Part shown: positions 34,212-46,152 of the stretch, in pieces
How the letters are laid out: every line of letters starts with the position of its first letter
Numbering within the stretch: the first letter of the stretch is position 1
NCBI GenBank assembly: GCA_020746105.1
Contig: CM036629.1
Coordinates: 2,053,501-2,117,500 of the forward strand
Source of the DNA: Trogon surrucura
Lineage: Eukaryota > Chordata > Aves > Trogoniformes > Trogonidae
Direction: 5' to 3'
Length of the DNA stretch: 64,000 nucleotides
Notes under the pieces: model-generated
Told to the model about the DNA's origin: nothing
Seen by the model: the letters and a program-made list of their open reading frames with translations, nothing else
The model's database searches: none
Program-made: the position numbers and the translations under genes

Positions 34212-35333
34212 AACCCAGCCAAAAAAATGCCAAAACCATCCAAACTCCCCCTCACTGCCTGCTCCCTTCAGGAACGAGCAGATCCTGCGGGCTGATAGGA
34301 TGAAGTCCAAGCCCCAGAGCTCTCCCTTCTGTCCATTGGGGAGGAGTAGGTGGGATGAGGAGAGCACGGGAGAGTCCAAGTGGCCCCAGGGCAAACCTCA
34401 TGGTCAACCATTCGCAGAGCTCGGGGCTCAGACCCTCCTCCTCAGGTCCTGACCGCGGGGGCTTCCAGCTGCCACGTGGGTGGCAAGGCTCGGTGGTCTG
34501 CAGCAAAGCTGCGGGAGACCCTCACCTTGAAGGTCAAGCGCCTCCGTGTTTCATTGCATTTGCCCTCAGGTGATGGGATCCCATGGGATTCTCCTAGTTA
34601 TCTTTCCCGGAGTCCTCTCCAGGAATCCGGCAGCGACGCACCTTTGCTTTCAGCTGTAGATCCCGAGGCAGCACCCCAGCTCCAGTCGCTATTTGTTACG
34701 GCATCCCTGTTCCTGGTTCCCCATTTATGCACCAAACCACGTCTACGCAGCCAGTTGACGCAAGCGGTGGGTGATCCGGAAGCCAGCTCCAACCCTTGGG
34801 ATCGCTCCGTCCTGCCTACTCATCCTTGCTGTGGAGAAGTGGCCACTGGCAAGAGTAGGGGCCTCGAGCTACATCTGCCGGAAGATACATCATCTCTGGG
34901 TGGTCCTCAGAGGGAGCCCAACATCGCTGACAACATCTCCACTCCCCCACTTTCCACTCCGATCAAGCCTGCTCCAGTGCACAGCGTAGCCCGTCTTGAA
35001 CTTCAGCATCTATAAAATTTGCAGCGCAGTCGTTAACTGCGTCATCGCACAAACACTTTCCTATCAAGTACATTCCTAAAGTCAGAAAAGGAAGACCACA
35101 GCAGGGAGAGATGCAGTCCACGTCCCCTTCCGCTCCTGGAAGGTTACCAGAGAAGGAAAGGCAACCCAGGAGCTTGGTGCTCCTCTTCTAGCGCTGAGCC
35201 TTGGGGGTGCTCAGTGCTGTTCTGACACCAACACCGGGCTGCAAGACCCTAATGCCACATCAAAAGGTGGGTCAACAAACAGACACCACCAATAGGAGCT
35301 TTGACACAATACAAAGTCTAGTTCAGGCATCTC

Positions 35334-35707
35334 AATCCGAGAGAGATCTCGAGGGGCTGGAGCAAGTGCAGAGGAGGGCAACGGAGCTGGGGAAGGGCCT
35401 GGAGAATAAATCTGATGAAGAGCAACTGAAGGAGCTGGGGTTGCTGAGTGTGAAGCAGAGGAGGCTGAGGGGAGACCTCCTCACTCTCTGCAACTGCCCG
35501 ACAGGACGGGGCAGAGAGGTTGGGGCTGGGCTCTGCTCACGGGTAACGAGCGATGGGACAAGAGGGAACGGCTGCAAACTGCAACAGGGCAGGGTCACAC
35601 TGGGCACTGGGAAAATTATTTTCCCAGCAGGAGCAGTCAGAGCTTGGCCCAGGATGCCCAGGGAGGAGGTGGAGTCCCCATCCCTGGAGGGGTTTCAAGG
35701 CCGTTGA
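35334..35707 (+). pseudogene. CR1 ORF2 C-terminal remnant
   Basis: Open plus-strand frame inside the 35.3-35.8 kb CR1. It shows the order of blocks typical of the end of CR1 ORF2: LEGLEQVQRRATELGKGLEN, then QLKELGLLSVKQRRLRGDLL, SDGTRGNGCKLQQG, and MPREEVESPSLEGF before the stop. Reverse transcriptase and endonuclease domains are absent because of 5' truncation, so it is a dead remnant. Several residues differ from the 16.5 kb copy, in line with a separate subfamily. Confidence 0.8.
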
Positions 35708-35823
35708 GATGTGGGGTTGGGGGAGATGGTTTAGGGGTGAGCTTGGCAGAGCAGGGTCAGTGGTTGGACTCCATGATCCCAGGGGTCTTCTCCAACCTGA
35801 ATCATTCTGTGATTCTATGATTT
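35334..35823 (+). mobile_element. CR1 LINE 3' fragment
   Basis: Sense CR1, about 490 bp, of a different subfamily from the 16.5 kb copy. It enters ORF2 at AGAGATCTCGAGGGGCTGGA, followed by GCAAGTGCAGAGGAGGGCAA, and ends in a 3' UTR with TCTTCTCCAACCTGAATCAT and TCTGTGATTCTATGATT terminal repeats. The upstream boundary is uncertain by some tens of bases. A 21-bp inverted repeat (10-bp arms, one central base) at 35607-35627 lies inside it. Confidence 0.92.
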
Positions 35824-36594
35824 ATACTGGTCATTTGTCATGAAACAGATGGTAGATCCCTGCTTGCACCTTGCAAACCACCTCCTGGTCAAGGCAAGGA
35901 CAGCCTGTGCTCTGTGCCAACCTCTGACCCCCACCCAAACATCTGAGCTTGCATGATGGGATCACACCTTGGCGCAGCCCTTTGGTGAACCCACAAGATG
36001 AACAGAGCTATCGCTCCCACTAAACCTCAAAAAGGAAAGGTTGGGGATTTTTTTTTTTTTTTCCTTTCTCCCTGCCTCTAAATTGCTCCACAGATCAGTA
36101 ACCACAAAGCAAACAATTGCCATCTGCAAAGACAGTGTTCTCCTTGCAGGAAGGAGAGGGCGTGTGGAAAGTGCTCTCAGGAGAGGGCTCAGCTGCCGAG
36201 CAGGATGTTCTGATGAAAGACAATTAAATCAGAGCTGGTTAAAAGAAGGCAGGTGGGTTTTTCTTTTTTCTTTTCTTTTTTTTTCTTTGAACACATCAGT
36301 ATTTGTTAGTAGGAACAGTCCCTGCTTGCCTGCAGGTCCCACACCCCACCCTGCCAGCAAGGAGCCCCTTCCTTGAGCTCTCCTTCTCCAGAGGGTAGCG
36401 AGGAGGGCACACTCTGCACCCAAAATCCAAGTCACCACCTGTGTTCTGTACAATGGAAAATGAGTAACATGCCCAGGACCGAAACTAAGAATCCGCAGGT
36501 TCAGTTTCCACCCTCTGGCTGTAATCTGAAGAGTTTTTTCCTCCTGACGCAATTCCCCCATCCACTCCTCCCCACGTGTGCGGAGAGGCAAGGA
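35824..36594. other. Spacer between two sense CR1 fragments
   Basis: No gene or recognised repeat, apart from a T15 run at 36048-36062 and a T/C-rich stretch near 36255-36290. The minus-strand frame at 36229-36873 runs through the neighbouring CR1 in antisense and is a shadow. Confidence 0.5.
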
Positions 36595-36866
36595 AACCAC
36601 TGATAGGACAAGGGGTAATGAGCTGAAACTGGAACATAAGAGGTTCCGCTTAAACTCGAGAAGAAACTTCTTCTCAGTGAGGGTGACGGAGCCCTGGCAC
36701 AGGCTGCCCAGGGAGCTTGTGGAGTCTCCTTCTCTGGAGACATTCAAGACCCGCCTGGACACGTTCCTATGTAGCATTATCGAGGCGTTCCTGCTCTGGC
36801 AGGGGGATTGGACTGGATGATCTTTCGAGGTCCCTTCCAATCCCTGACATTCTATGATTCTATGAA
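36595..36866 (+). mobile_element. CR1 LINE 3' fragment (young subfamily)
   Basis: Sense CR1, about 270 bp, 5'-truncated at AACCACTGATAGGACAAGGG and ending in ACATTCTATGATTCTATG. It carries the last ~65 codons of ORF2 ([40 protein letters not shown]) and the 3' UTR. It differs at about seven positions from the 39.3 kb copy over ~265 bp, and so belongs to the same recent subfamily as the 16.5 and 39.3 kb copies. Confidence 0.95.
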
Positions 36867-39300
36867 AGCCCATCCAGCAAAAAGGAGGGACCCCGTGCTT
36901 GATCCCAACTCATCACTACACAGTTGGGCAGTGCTCAGCTATCACAGTTTGATGACAGCCCCGAAGACACCAGGAAATACCTCATTTTCACAGGCGCGCA
37001 GAAGACTCATCTCTTCAGAGAAGATGTAATCTCAGCTACATCATCCTCATCATCCTAACTCTACCTTTCCCCCCTCACCAGTACAAATTAGGCTTAATGT
37101 CCTCCAAGCAAGAAAGAGCAGGATAGCTGGAAGTTTCCGTACAATTCTCAGACACACCGAATCCCCAGGTCGAAAACTTACTTGCCCCTTCTGTGACTTA
37201 AAGTGTGAAGGTTCGACTAAAGGGATTTTTCTTTTTCACATTAATGAAGATAACTGAAATCCTGCAAGGCATCAGCAGAAATTTAGTTTAACATAACATG
37301 TGTCCACCACAGCATAAACACACTAAAGACATTACCACTACAATGAATTTAATCCAAATCTATATTATAATATGGCCAGATGTTTGCTCTGACAACAAGC
37401 TCAGAGGAACTTAGACGCTCATTTACACCAGCTGGAAGTTTGGCAGAACAGAAAGGGAACATCTGAGTTTTGCGAAGTACCGTAAAGATGTGCTAAGAAG
37501 AGAAGATTTGCAGTAGAGGAGCAGTCTCAGATATCGCCTCAAATCCAGATTGCGACAGTAATCTGTTTGGGCGCTGTTGTCACAGGAACGACTTAGTTTG
37601 GGATTTGGTTGCAAAATTTAACGTTGGAGTGAGAGCCCAGTCCTGGCAGGTTCATCTCTTTGCGCCCTCCCAATATTATCATCAGCCTTTGCAGCTACAA
37701 ACCATTCATTCTCCACTCAAAGCAATACAACATTTTCAAAAAACACTGAATTACCCTTAAAAAAAAAAAATTAAATATACACTCATGAACAAAGGAGATG
37801 ACTGGCACCTGTAAAAACATCTTTTTCAACTAATGCCAGTGGAAAAAACCCCACCCAAACCAACAACAATAAAAAAACCCCTCATCCAAAGCAAAATCTG
37901 AAAGCATCCCTAAAAGCGACACAAGAATGATTTACGTTACACATTGACTGACAATCACATGCCACGTTATTTGGTACCCAGTACATTTTTGTTACGCGAG
38001 ATTTCCGATACTGCTCACACACAGCAGAGTTCAGAAGTTCGTATTCCGGTTGCAACAGTTCCCTACAGATGCAAAAAGAAATAATTTGCGGGGCAGGCTT
38101 TCATTTACCACATGATTAAACCAAACCGGAGCATGAAGGACAGATTAATTTTTCTTCCTAATTCTTCCTGTTCTCCACTGAGCAACTCAACATCTGTTTG
38201 TGGGGAGTCTTTCCACAACAGGAGGAGGCAGAGAGATTTCAAGTTATATTTCAGGCACAGTTCCTCATGGTTTAGTCCATCGTGTTCCATCCTACAGCCG
38301 AAACACCAAGCTGGGCACTATTCCAGCTTTTCTCAGTGGCATTTTTGTCTGTGATTTTGGGTAACTTGGGAAAAAAAAAAAAGCATTTCCGTGCCCATGA
38401 ATGAGATGCCATTGGACCAGGAGCAGTTCTATTAAAAAGACATAGATCAAAGATTCATTAGTTCAAATGCTGAGCTAGTCACAACATCTGCTGGGTTGTT
38501 ATTCTTTAGAAATACTTGCGAACTCAGCATGAACGTATTAGCTGGAAGAAGAGAGTAGCAACACATCTCCCTGCTTGCTTCTTTGCAATATACTTTTTTT
38601 TACTGCTCAAAATGACATTTTTTATTATTATTTGGACACAGCTTGTTAGGATGAGCAGACCATTCAGAAAAATAAGCAGCAGCCCACGCCCTGAAAAAAA
38701 TTAAAAATCTTTTATCATCAGCATTTCAACTGAAGACAGACATTTTTTTGAGGTTAGAAAACCCATTTTACTTTCGAGCTTGTAAACTTCTGCCCCTCTC
38801 TGGGAATCCAGGAAATTAGAAAATACTCCAAGAAAGAGGTTTTCTGGGTAGCATTATCCAGCTTGGAAATAGCAAAAGGCTCCCCGCACCGCAGAGATTT
38901 GGGACGCAAACGTTCCTGGCCTTAGGATGTTCCTAACGATGATGGCAACTCCAGCCCAAACCATCCCTGAGAGGCTGCAGGGTCTGAAAACCCCCAGAGC
39001 CCTGGTACTCCGCTCCAGGTCTATTTTCGCGCCTGCACATTCCCAAAACCAACGGGGCCACGTCACGAAAAGCAAGAGCCATCCTCCAATAAGGTTTTAG
39101 ATTTAAGTTTTACGCGGATGTGGAAGCAAACGCCAGCAAAGCCCTGTAGGTCTGCAGGGAGAGCATCAGCTCTTGCCCAACGGGTGACCAAGAAGTTCCA
39201 TGGATCTGCTCCAGAGATTTGCATTTTCTGAAGGACGGGTCCAGCGCTCCCTTTGAAGTCGTCATGGAGCTGTCAGTTCTCACCCACGTGGTCGCATCCA
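36867..39300. other. Non-coding spacer between two oppositely oriented CR1 copies
   Basis: No gene recognised. AT-rich sequence with several A runs (around 37760-37770 and 38370-38380) and no long open frame. It lies between a sense and an antisense copy of the same CR1 subfamily. Confidence 0.5.
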
Positions 39301-39639
39301 CAGAATCACAGAGTGTCAGGGATTGGAAGGGACCTCGAAAGATCATCCAGTCCAATCCCCCTGCCAGAGCAGGAACGCCTCGATAATGCTACACAGGAAC
39401 GTGTCCAGGCGGGTCTTGAATGTCTCCAGAGAAGGAGACTCCACACCCTCCCTGGGCAGCCTGGGCCAGGGCTCCGTCACCCTCACTGAGAAGAAGTTTC
39501 TTCTCGAGTTTAAGCGGAACCTCTTATGTTCCAGTTTCAGCCCATTACCCCTTGTCCTATCAGTGGTTGTCACCGAGAAGAGCCTGGCTCCATCCTCATG
39601 ACACTCACCCTTTAGATATTTGTAAACATTAATGAGGTC
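39301..39639 (-). mobile_element. CR1 LINE 3' fragment (young subfamily)
   Basis: Antisense CR1 of about 340 bp. The plus strand starts CAGAATCACAGAGTGTCAGG and GATTGGAAGGGACCTCGAAA. The copy is truncated at AATGAGGTC, where the 16.5 kb copy continues with ACCCCTCAGC. On the minus strand, ~100 codons of the end of ORF2 remain open ([20 protein letters not shown] and onward to [13 protein letters not shown] residues). No catalytic domain is present. Confidence 0.95.
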
Positions 39640-40987
39640 CACGGAAGGTTCAGCCGCATAAAGCTTTACAAGAAGTCTTGAGACAAGACAGAACCCTGCC
39701 CTCGCAAAGGATTAAGCAAAAGCGTGGCGAAGTATAACACAACCCACCATGAGCACCCTTCTCGCCTTCAAATAACACTTCGTGTGTCCTACGGGCAAAA
39801 TCCACTGCGACCACAAGTCTCCTAAACTGGAATTATTGTATGAAAAGGTCCTGTTACAAGCCAAGGAGGTCTATCATGGGGCTAGAGCGGCAGACACTTC
39901 ACAGCCTTGCTGTTGTTCAGGCAGCCGACTTCAGAGAAGCAAGAGATCTCAGGAAAGTCTGCAAGGAAAAAATATTCTTATGCAGCCCTTAAATACCATC
40001 GCCCCGAACTGCGAGGCGCTTACGCTGGCCAATTTTCAAGACGCCGTGTAAAGAAACCAGATCCCTCTGCGATCGAATCCAAATTTGCTTCCAAATTTAC
40101 TCGGCTCAACTTCAAACTTGAATTTTGGTGATGGGGTGACAAGGTATTTCAAAAACCAAACACCCACACGGGCGACAGCATCCAGGTCAGAGACCATAAG
40201 AAGACTGAAGAAATGAAGGACCAACAACAGAAAGAAGTTTTCCAGACCATGCATCGGACTCACTAACATTTTACTCGGAAGGTTTATGGATGCGCTGAGA
40301 GGAAGCAAATTGAAAGCTTTTAGAAAGCAAAGATCCCCATTGAAAAGTTGGCGTGTTCCATTTTTCTTGTGGAAGAGCATCAATATTAATTTAGAAGTTC
40401 ACTGGAGAAGTTTCACAGCCACTAGAAGTGTCTTGATGTGCACCCTCTTTCACATAATTATGAGTTAGTTACTACACAGTCAAATTTTATTATTTCAGTT
40501 TGACGCCATCAAAATTAAAACTGCCCCTTTTTCAGTAATGTTCTTGATAGACACTATTCCACATAAGTTTCCTCAAGCGCACTGTTACTCACTCCAGCCA
40601 GGACCTCTTTTCTTAAGATACAGGAACCTTCCAAGGAGAAGTTTGTTTTTCAGTTATTTGCAGTCATCATCCAAGCACGAGCCAAAAATCACAGAATATC
40701 TGGTTCAAGAACCAAGGACTCACCTAGGATCTTCTTTTTATGCTTGGAGGATGCATTCCGTGTTATTAAAAACAATAAATAGGATTTGGAAAAGGTCCTG
40801 TTTCTAATCAAAGATAGAGAGGAAAAAGGATGCAATCTGGAAAAGATGCAGCTGAGCAGAGAGGAGAAAAACCTAAAGAAAAATAAGTAAGAGTAGCCCA
40901 CTAGTTTTATCACTTCCCAGTCTGTTGTCACATTTTGCCCATTCTGAGAAAGGACAAGGATTCGGTGCAAACAGGAAAAAAAAAAAT

Positions 40988-41025
40988 AGAAGAAAAAAGA
41001 AAAAGGGGGGAAAAAAAAGGAAAGG
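40988..41025. repeat. Homopurine tract
   Basis: Thirty-eight consecutive purines, made of A runs with a G6 block in the middle, preceded by another A-rich stretch broken by a single T. Such tracts can form triplex structures and slip during replication. No transposon is evident. Confidence 0.8.
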
Positions 41026-44000
41026 TTTACATCTGTGAAATCAGATTAAGTGTCTGTGGTGGGAAGGCAGGGAGTGATGATGTCATTTCACCTCCTGCTT
41101 TCCATCAGCCAGACACGCTGAACGCCTATCGCGAGTTACAGGGGAAAACCCAGAGCAGCCATGTAGCACAGACAGGTTAAAGCAAGGCAATAATCGAATT
41201 TCCTACTGAAATACAAAGCATTTGTGATGATCTTTTTGCACTCAGGTACCATTTTGCCAGTTCTCACAACCCTCCCGAAGCGGCGATGAATCACCACATC
41301 AATACGTTCCAGGCAAGGAACCTAAGCCAAAAAAAAAAATAAAAAAGAGCTTGAACGCAAAGTCAAAAATCTAAATTAATCCTCAAGGCTTCCCAACAGC
41401 CCATCCCACAGAACGTAGGCCTCTAGAACTGGATTCATGTTCAGATATGCCCTGAATCCAACAGTTCTCTTCCGTAAGGAAACGGGTCTCTTCATTCCCT
41501 CCACCTTTTTCCAACGACAGATGGTCTGGATGTTTTGGGAGGCTGGTTTAGGACGTTGAACTCTTTGAAGACATCTACCACGTGGCATTTGTCGCTAGCA
41601 TTTGATCTCCTGGAGCCTGTGCTGTGCCTCTGTCGGAAACAAATCAACTTGGGACAACAAGCACAGAGATATTAAAATTCCTTGCCCTGCATCAACACCG
41701 GACAAGCCCTGGGCTCACGGTAGGACCCCTTTGGAAGGTGACTCACCATCGAAAGAATTTGGTGTTTCTCCAAGCTCTGGGAACTCGTAATGGCATGGGG
41801 AACTAATAGCCTGTTCAAACCCAACCCACATCAATACAGCCCATAGAGGTTACGTTTCGAGGGGTTACGAGAAACGAGCTGGAGAGCGCGTTTGGCACGT
41901 ACCCATAGCCCAGGAAAGGGCCACCAGCACCGGCGTCCCTCCTCACCCATTTTTGGCTGCCACGACGAAGGATCTCGTTGGCTGCAAGACCACCCGAGAG
42001 AATGGGAGGTGTCTGGGCAAACGTGACATATTCACTGTGGTCTTTTTTGGGGGGGGACACCTGCGCTCAAGGAGAAAGAGACCACGCAGCCACGAGCGGT
42101 CCTCGGACCCAGCTGCTCCCACGCCGCCGAGCACATCTGGGAGCGCAGCCACCAGCAACAGAACAACTAAGAACAGCTGGATGAGGAAATTAAAGGCAGC
42201 GGAGAGGGACACGAGGATCAAAATGCCGCACTGGAGCACTCCATCAGGCTCGATCTGCAGAATGCAAATAAATATCGAAATAGTTTTGTTCTCTACAATT
42301 CAGAGACAAAACATGCCTAACCTTATCTGGAGGGATCGTGATGAACCCAAAGCAGAAGCCATGCCTTCCTGAGCAAACACGGGGGAGACCGAGAAAACAG
42401 AACCAGAGACAGATCATCTCAGTATTGGCTTCTCGCAATTAAATCCGCGTGTGTGTTTGCACAGAGGAGCTCGCTGAAATTTAAGCAAATAGCAGGCAAA
42501 CCTCAAAGAACAGGAGAAATCTCAACTGCATCCCCAAAGTGTGAAGCAGGGGAGATGTTGCAAAGATGCCAACTGGCAGGAAATGAGGAGGGAACACATT
42601 ATTCCTAAAAAACCTCCTCATTTTTCCCCACCGATGAGCTGAGCCAATCCAGAGAAGCAAGAAGAATGGGGGGGAACTCAAAACTTTCCCCTAAATCAGG
42701 GTAAGAGGGAAAGAAAACACTGTAATTTCAAAATGAGCAGACCACACAGTAAAAGAGAAATAAAAATAGTAACGGAGAAAGAAAGACTATTTTCCCTTAG
42801 TCTTTCCTTGTTTAACTATTTCTTCAGGGCTTAACCATACCAGATGTACCAAATTTGAAGCTCGTATCAATTTTCTGCCCACGGCCCATCTGTAAGGGCT
42901 GTGGTCCTCAGCGTATGCTCCAAGTCAGCAAAGCCTTTGCAGTGTATAAGGCTTCAAGAACGCCAACTACACGGTGCTCCACAGAAAGAAAAAGCACATG
43001 AGATGCTTTCTCAGCCCTGGGATGGGTTAGGGTAAGCCACAGTCCTGCCAGTGACAAAGGTCAGGCTGGCCAGCAGCTGAGCCTGCTGTCCTCAGCCAGT
43101 CTTCTGCCCTTGCAGGATTAAGTGGGAAAAACCTTATTTAGCTACTCTTTGCAAAGGGGAGAGAGGGATGACTAAGGAACAATCAGCTGGAGTGGCAATA
43201 CCAGGGATGGGAGCTAAACTCCCAGTAGAGACCAGTCTCCCAGAAAGTCCTGGAGAAGGGAATAAGTGGTGCCACGTCATCAGAAGGACACGGTAAGGTA
43301 GCTGGGTCACCAGAGAGAAGGGACAAGTGGATTTCTTGCAAACCCATCAAATAAATCAGCTGCCCCAGCAAACTCGCAAAACTCAGCTCTTGGGGACAAT
43401 AGGTGGAGACCAAAAGGCTGGTTTGGATCACAAACAACTACGAGGCTCGGTGCTTTTGTCAGTATCCCCATCACCCGCTGGAGGGTCCCACAAGCTCACG
43501 GTGGCATTTGGCACCGGAGAAGGCCACCGCTACAGAAAGGTGGTGGTTGTAGAGGTCAGAGATCTACTGGAGAGGACCAGCCTCCTTCACAGGGTGCTGC
43601 AGAGAGCCCAACCTGCAGAACACGTCCTGCAAAACATTGCTCAAACAGCGTGGCCAAGTGACTCCAAAGAGCTTGCGCTGGGGCAGCAGCTGGTCTGTGC
43701 TGCCTGTTCTGAAAAGTAGCTGGAAACTAGCCTCAGGTCCAGGTAAAATAGTGTCAACTAAAGCAAGAAGAGCTCCAACAGCTTTCTCAGGGGAGCCTGG
43801 TGCTCACCCCAAGCCATACAGCCTTGCACGCTGGACCAGGCTTTCTGCTGAGGTAAGCTGGCGTGGCACACAGTGGTTTCACCTCCTACAAATGCTGCTC
43901 CCCAGCTGTGGTGCTGGCTCAGCTAGAGCGGCTTCATCCTCACCAGAGGTTCTTAGAGCTCATTCATCACCCTCCCAGCTCAGCTTGGAGAATGCTAACC

Positions 44001-44061
44001 TGTCACCAACCTGCTGGTGACACAGGCATCTTTGCTCTGGTGCTGCTAGTGCAGGAGGAGT

Positions 44062-44086
44062 AAAAAAAAAAAAAAAAAAAAAAAAA
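44062..44086. repeat. Poly(A) run, 25 A
   Basis: Uninterrupted run of 25 A. It follows ~700 bp of plus-strand sequence with long but unrecognised open frames. No AATAAA lies in the preceding 30 bases, so a retropseudogene tail is possible but unsupported. Confidence 0.8.
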
Positions 44087-45904
44087 GGCAAGAAAGCCCC
44101 CAACACATCAGTAAGTATACAAAAATGTTGCAAAGTAATAAAGATTAACACGTGCTGGCCTGTTTTCCTGAAACACAGCCCTCACTCCTATCCCTCTTTG
44201 CGCGCAGCGACCCACGCAAGCCCAACGGGGGGGACCTCTGAGCTTCCCCATATGCCCTACCCCGAAGAAGCTTTACAAGTGCAACAAAGAGCCTGCAGAA
44301 ACCTTTTGTAGCTGAACTAGGCCAGCTCAGCTCACAGGCATCACCAGCAGCTGGAGGATTTAATTCTGTGGGACAGATAAAGCACCAGATGCGGCACCAG
44401 CCCCTACACAAAGGCTGCTGTCTCATTTCTAGGGCTCTGCAAGCCACTGCTTTTTGGAAGTCACCCACACCAACCCACCCACCTCCCCGGCGACGCTTGC
44501 TCCAACCCGGGGGATGCTGCAGGAGAAGCTGGCTGCTCCCTCTGTCTGCTCGTCTGTCTCGAGCTTCAGATCCACCTCATGGAGCATCAGCCCGAGCTGG
44601 CACAACCTTTGCTACATCAGAGCTGGCAGCAGCCACGCAGTCACCTGGAAAACCCAGCCATGGACAGGGCTCCTCCAGTAAGGAGTTAAACTCATTTCCT
44701 GGGGTCTGCTCACCCTTCGGCAGAGCCCCCCAGCCTCTCTGCAGGCGGGAGGTTTTGCCCACCTGCAGCATCCTTCTCAGCACTGTTGGCCGCTGTAGGC
44801 AAACCGCAGCGGCTGAAAGCATCAGAGGGAGGTGTGATGCGGTTTGAGAGGGGGGGGAAAAGCTCAAAGAATCCTTTCTGCAGGAACACAGGCCCCTTGT
44901 ACGCAAACATTTTAATGGAGAGATTCCCTTTTGCTTCTTAGCTTATGTTCATGACTTTCCTCGACCTCTGTGTACATAAGTGGCCTGAAAGTTTCCCCAA
45001 GCCATTTATTTACAGCTGCAAACCACCACTTCCTATCTCACTTAAAATGTCAGAGCACTGCCAGCAATGTTTTGCTTTGATATTCCCTACGACCGACACA
45101 TTTGTTGGGTGTCAGGAGTATTCCAGATTGGAAACTGCAGACACCAGAGAGGACTGAGTCAAGACTCGGTCCATAAGGATGTGTCCTTTCTGCAGCAGCA
45201 ACAGAGCTGTACGAGAAGTCCTGGAGACTAGAGAAACGTGGTGCTAGTTCCCTGAGCCAGGCGGTGCTTGCTTCTGTGATTTTGCCCACCCCTCCCCTGA
45301 CCCTGCCTCCCTTCTCACGCCACAGCTCTTCACCTCGTTTGCACTTTCCTCTTCTTACACTCTGTTTCTTGTTCTGCCCAGGCACCACACTCGGCATGAC
45401 AGGTCCCAGCCACGGCCTCCGGGCACTTCCGCGACAGCACTAAATAACACTTTTAATAACGCAGAGATCATCCAAAGAGCCGTCATAGGATGTTTTAGCA
45501 CTCCATCCCCTAAGCAGTTTTTCCCTCCAGTATCTAACTTCTACAGTACCAGAGTCCTCTTAAAGTGTCTTCATAAAATTCAGAGTTAAAGATGAAAGAC
45601 AGTTTTCTTCTTAAACTTCTGATGTTCACCCTGAAAGCCCTTTTTGGCTAAAAACCTTCAAGCTTCCTCCTAGCTCATAAGGGATTCAGATAGGTGGAAA
45701 GCCTGGAGAAAGTCAGACAAGCCGGCATCAGAAGCAGATTAAAACCAGACCCAGCTCCCCAGGGCCCCGCTCATCACCTCAATCGCTTCTCGCCCAGCCC
45801 TCCTCCCAAAAACTCAGGCAAATGAAATGGATTTTCTAATTATCCCTGGACTACATAAATTTACATATCATTGTGCTCACCTCCATAATTCTGCGGATAA
45901 TTCA

Positions 45905-46152
45905 TTTCTGACCAAATTACGGGTACAAGTGACTCCTTGGGAGATTCTGATCAGGTGCAAGAGGAAAATTTTTCACAACACCACAATCAACCACTGCAAT
46001 AACCTCCCCAGGGAAGCGGTGGAGTCCCCAGTATTGGACACCTTCAAGATTTAGTTAGACAGGGTGCTGGGCCATCTTATTTAGATCATACCTTTCCCAA
46101 GAGTTTGGACCAGGTGATCCTTGAGGTTCCCTTCCAACCTTGTATTCTAGAC
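45905..46152 (+). mobile_element. Old CR1 LINE 3' fragment
   Basis: Sense CR1 of an older subfamily, about 250 bp. Recognisable blocks are AAATTACGGGTACAAGTGAC, TCCTTGGGAGATTCTGATCA, AACCTCCCCAGGGAAGCGGT, GGAGTCCCCAGTATTGGACA, GGGTGCTGGGCCATCTTATT, GGACCAGGTGATCCTTGAGG and CCCTTCCAACCTTGTATTCT. The terminal repeat is reduced to one worn unit. An in-frame stop falls after LDTFKI in the coding part, so it is a decayed remnant. Confidence 0.85.

Larger units (their letters stand above)
31023..35333. other. Non-coding block, no recognised gene
   Basis: No gene is recognised. Simple repeats are an (ATAA)n run at 32787-32812 and (CAAA)n at 34194-34211. The plus-strand frame at 34380-35015 (211 codons) starts at GTG, has no in-frame domain signature and is treated as chance. 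The remainder shows nothing I can support. Confidence 0.5.
39640..45904. other. Non-coding block, no recognised gene
   Basis: No gene is recognised. Points of note are a 38-base uninterrupted purine run (40988-41025) and an A25 run (44062-44086) preceded by overlapping plus-strand open frames (43327-43719 and 43637-44020) without any recognisable domain. The rest shows nothing I can support. Confidence 0.5.

Noticed and set aside
34380..35015. 211-codon plus-strand open frame
   Set aside because: GTG start, low-information composition, and overlapping open frames on both strands. No recognisable family.
36229..36873. 214-codon minus-strand frame
   Set aside because: It runs antisense through the 36.6 kb CR1 and the spacer. 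The true coding sense of the CR1 is the plus strand.
43024..43036. GGGTTAGGGTAAG, telomere-like
   Set aside because: Only about two units, so it is not an interstitial telomeric array.
43140..44086. Possible LTR or endogenous retrovirus fragment
   Set aside because: No paired repeat ends, primer-binding site, or gag/pol-like protein motif could be found.
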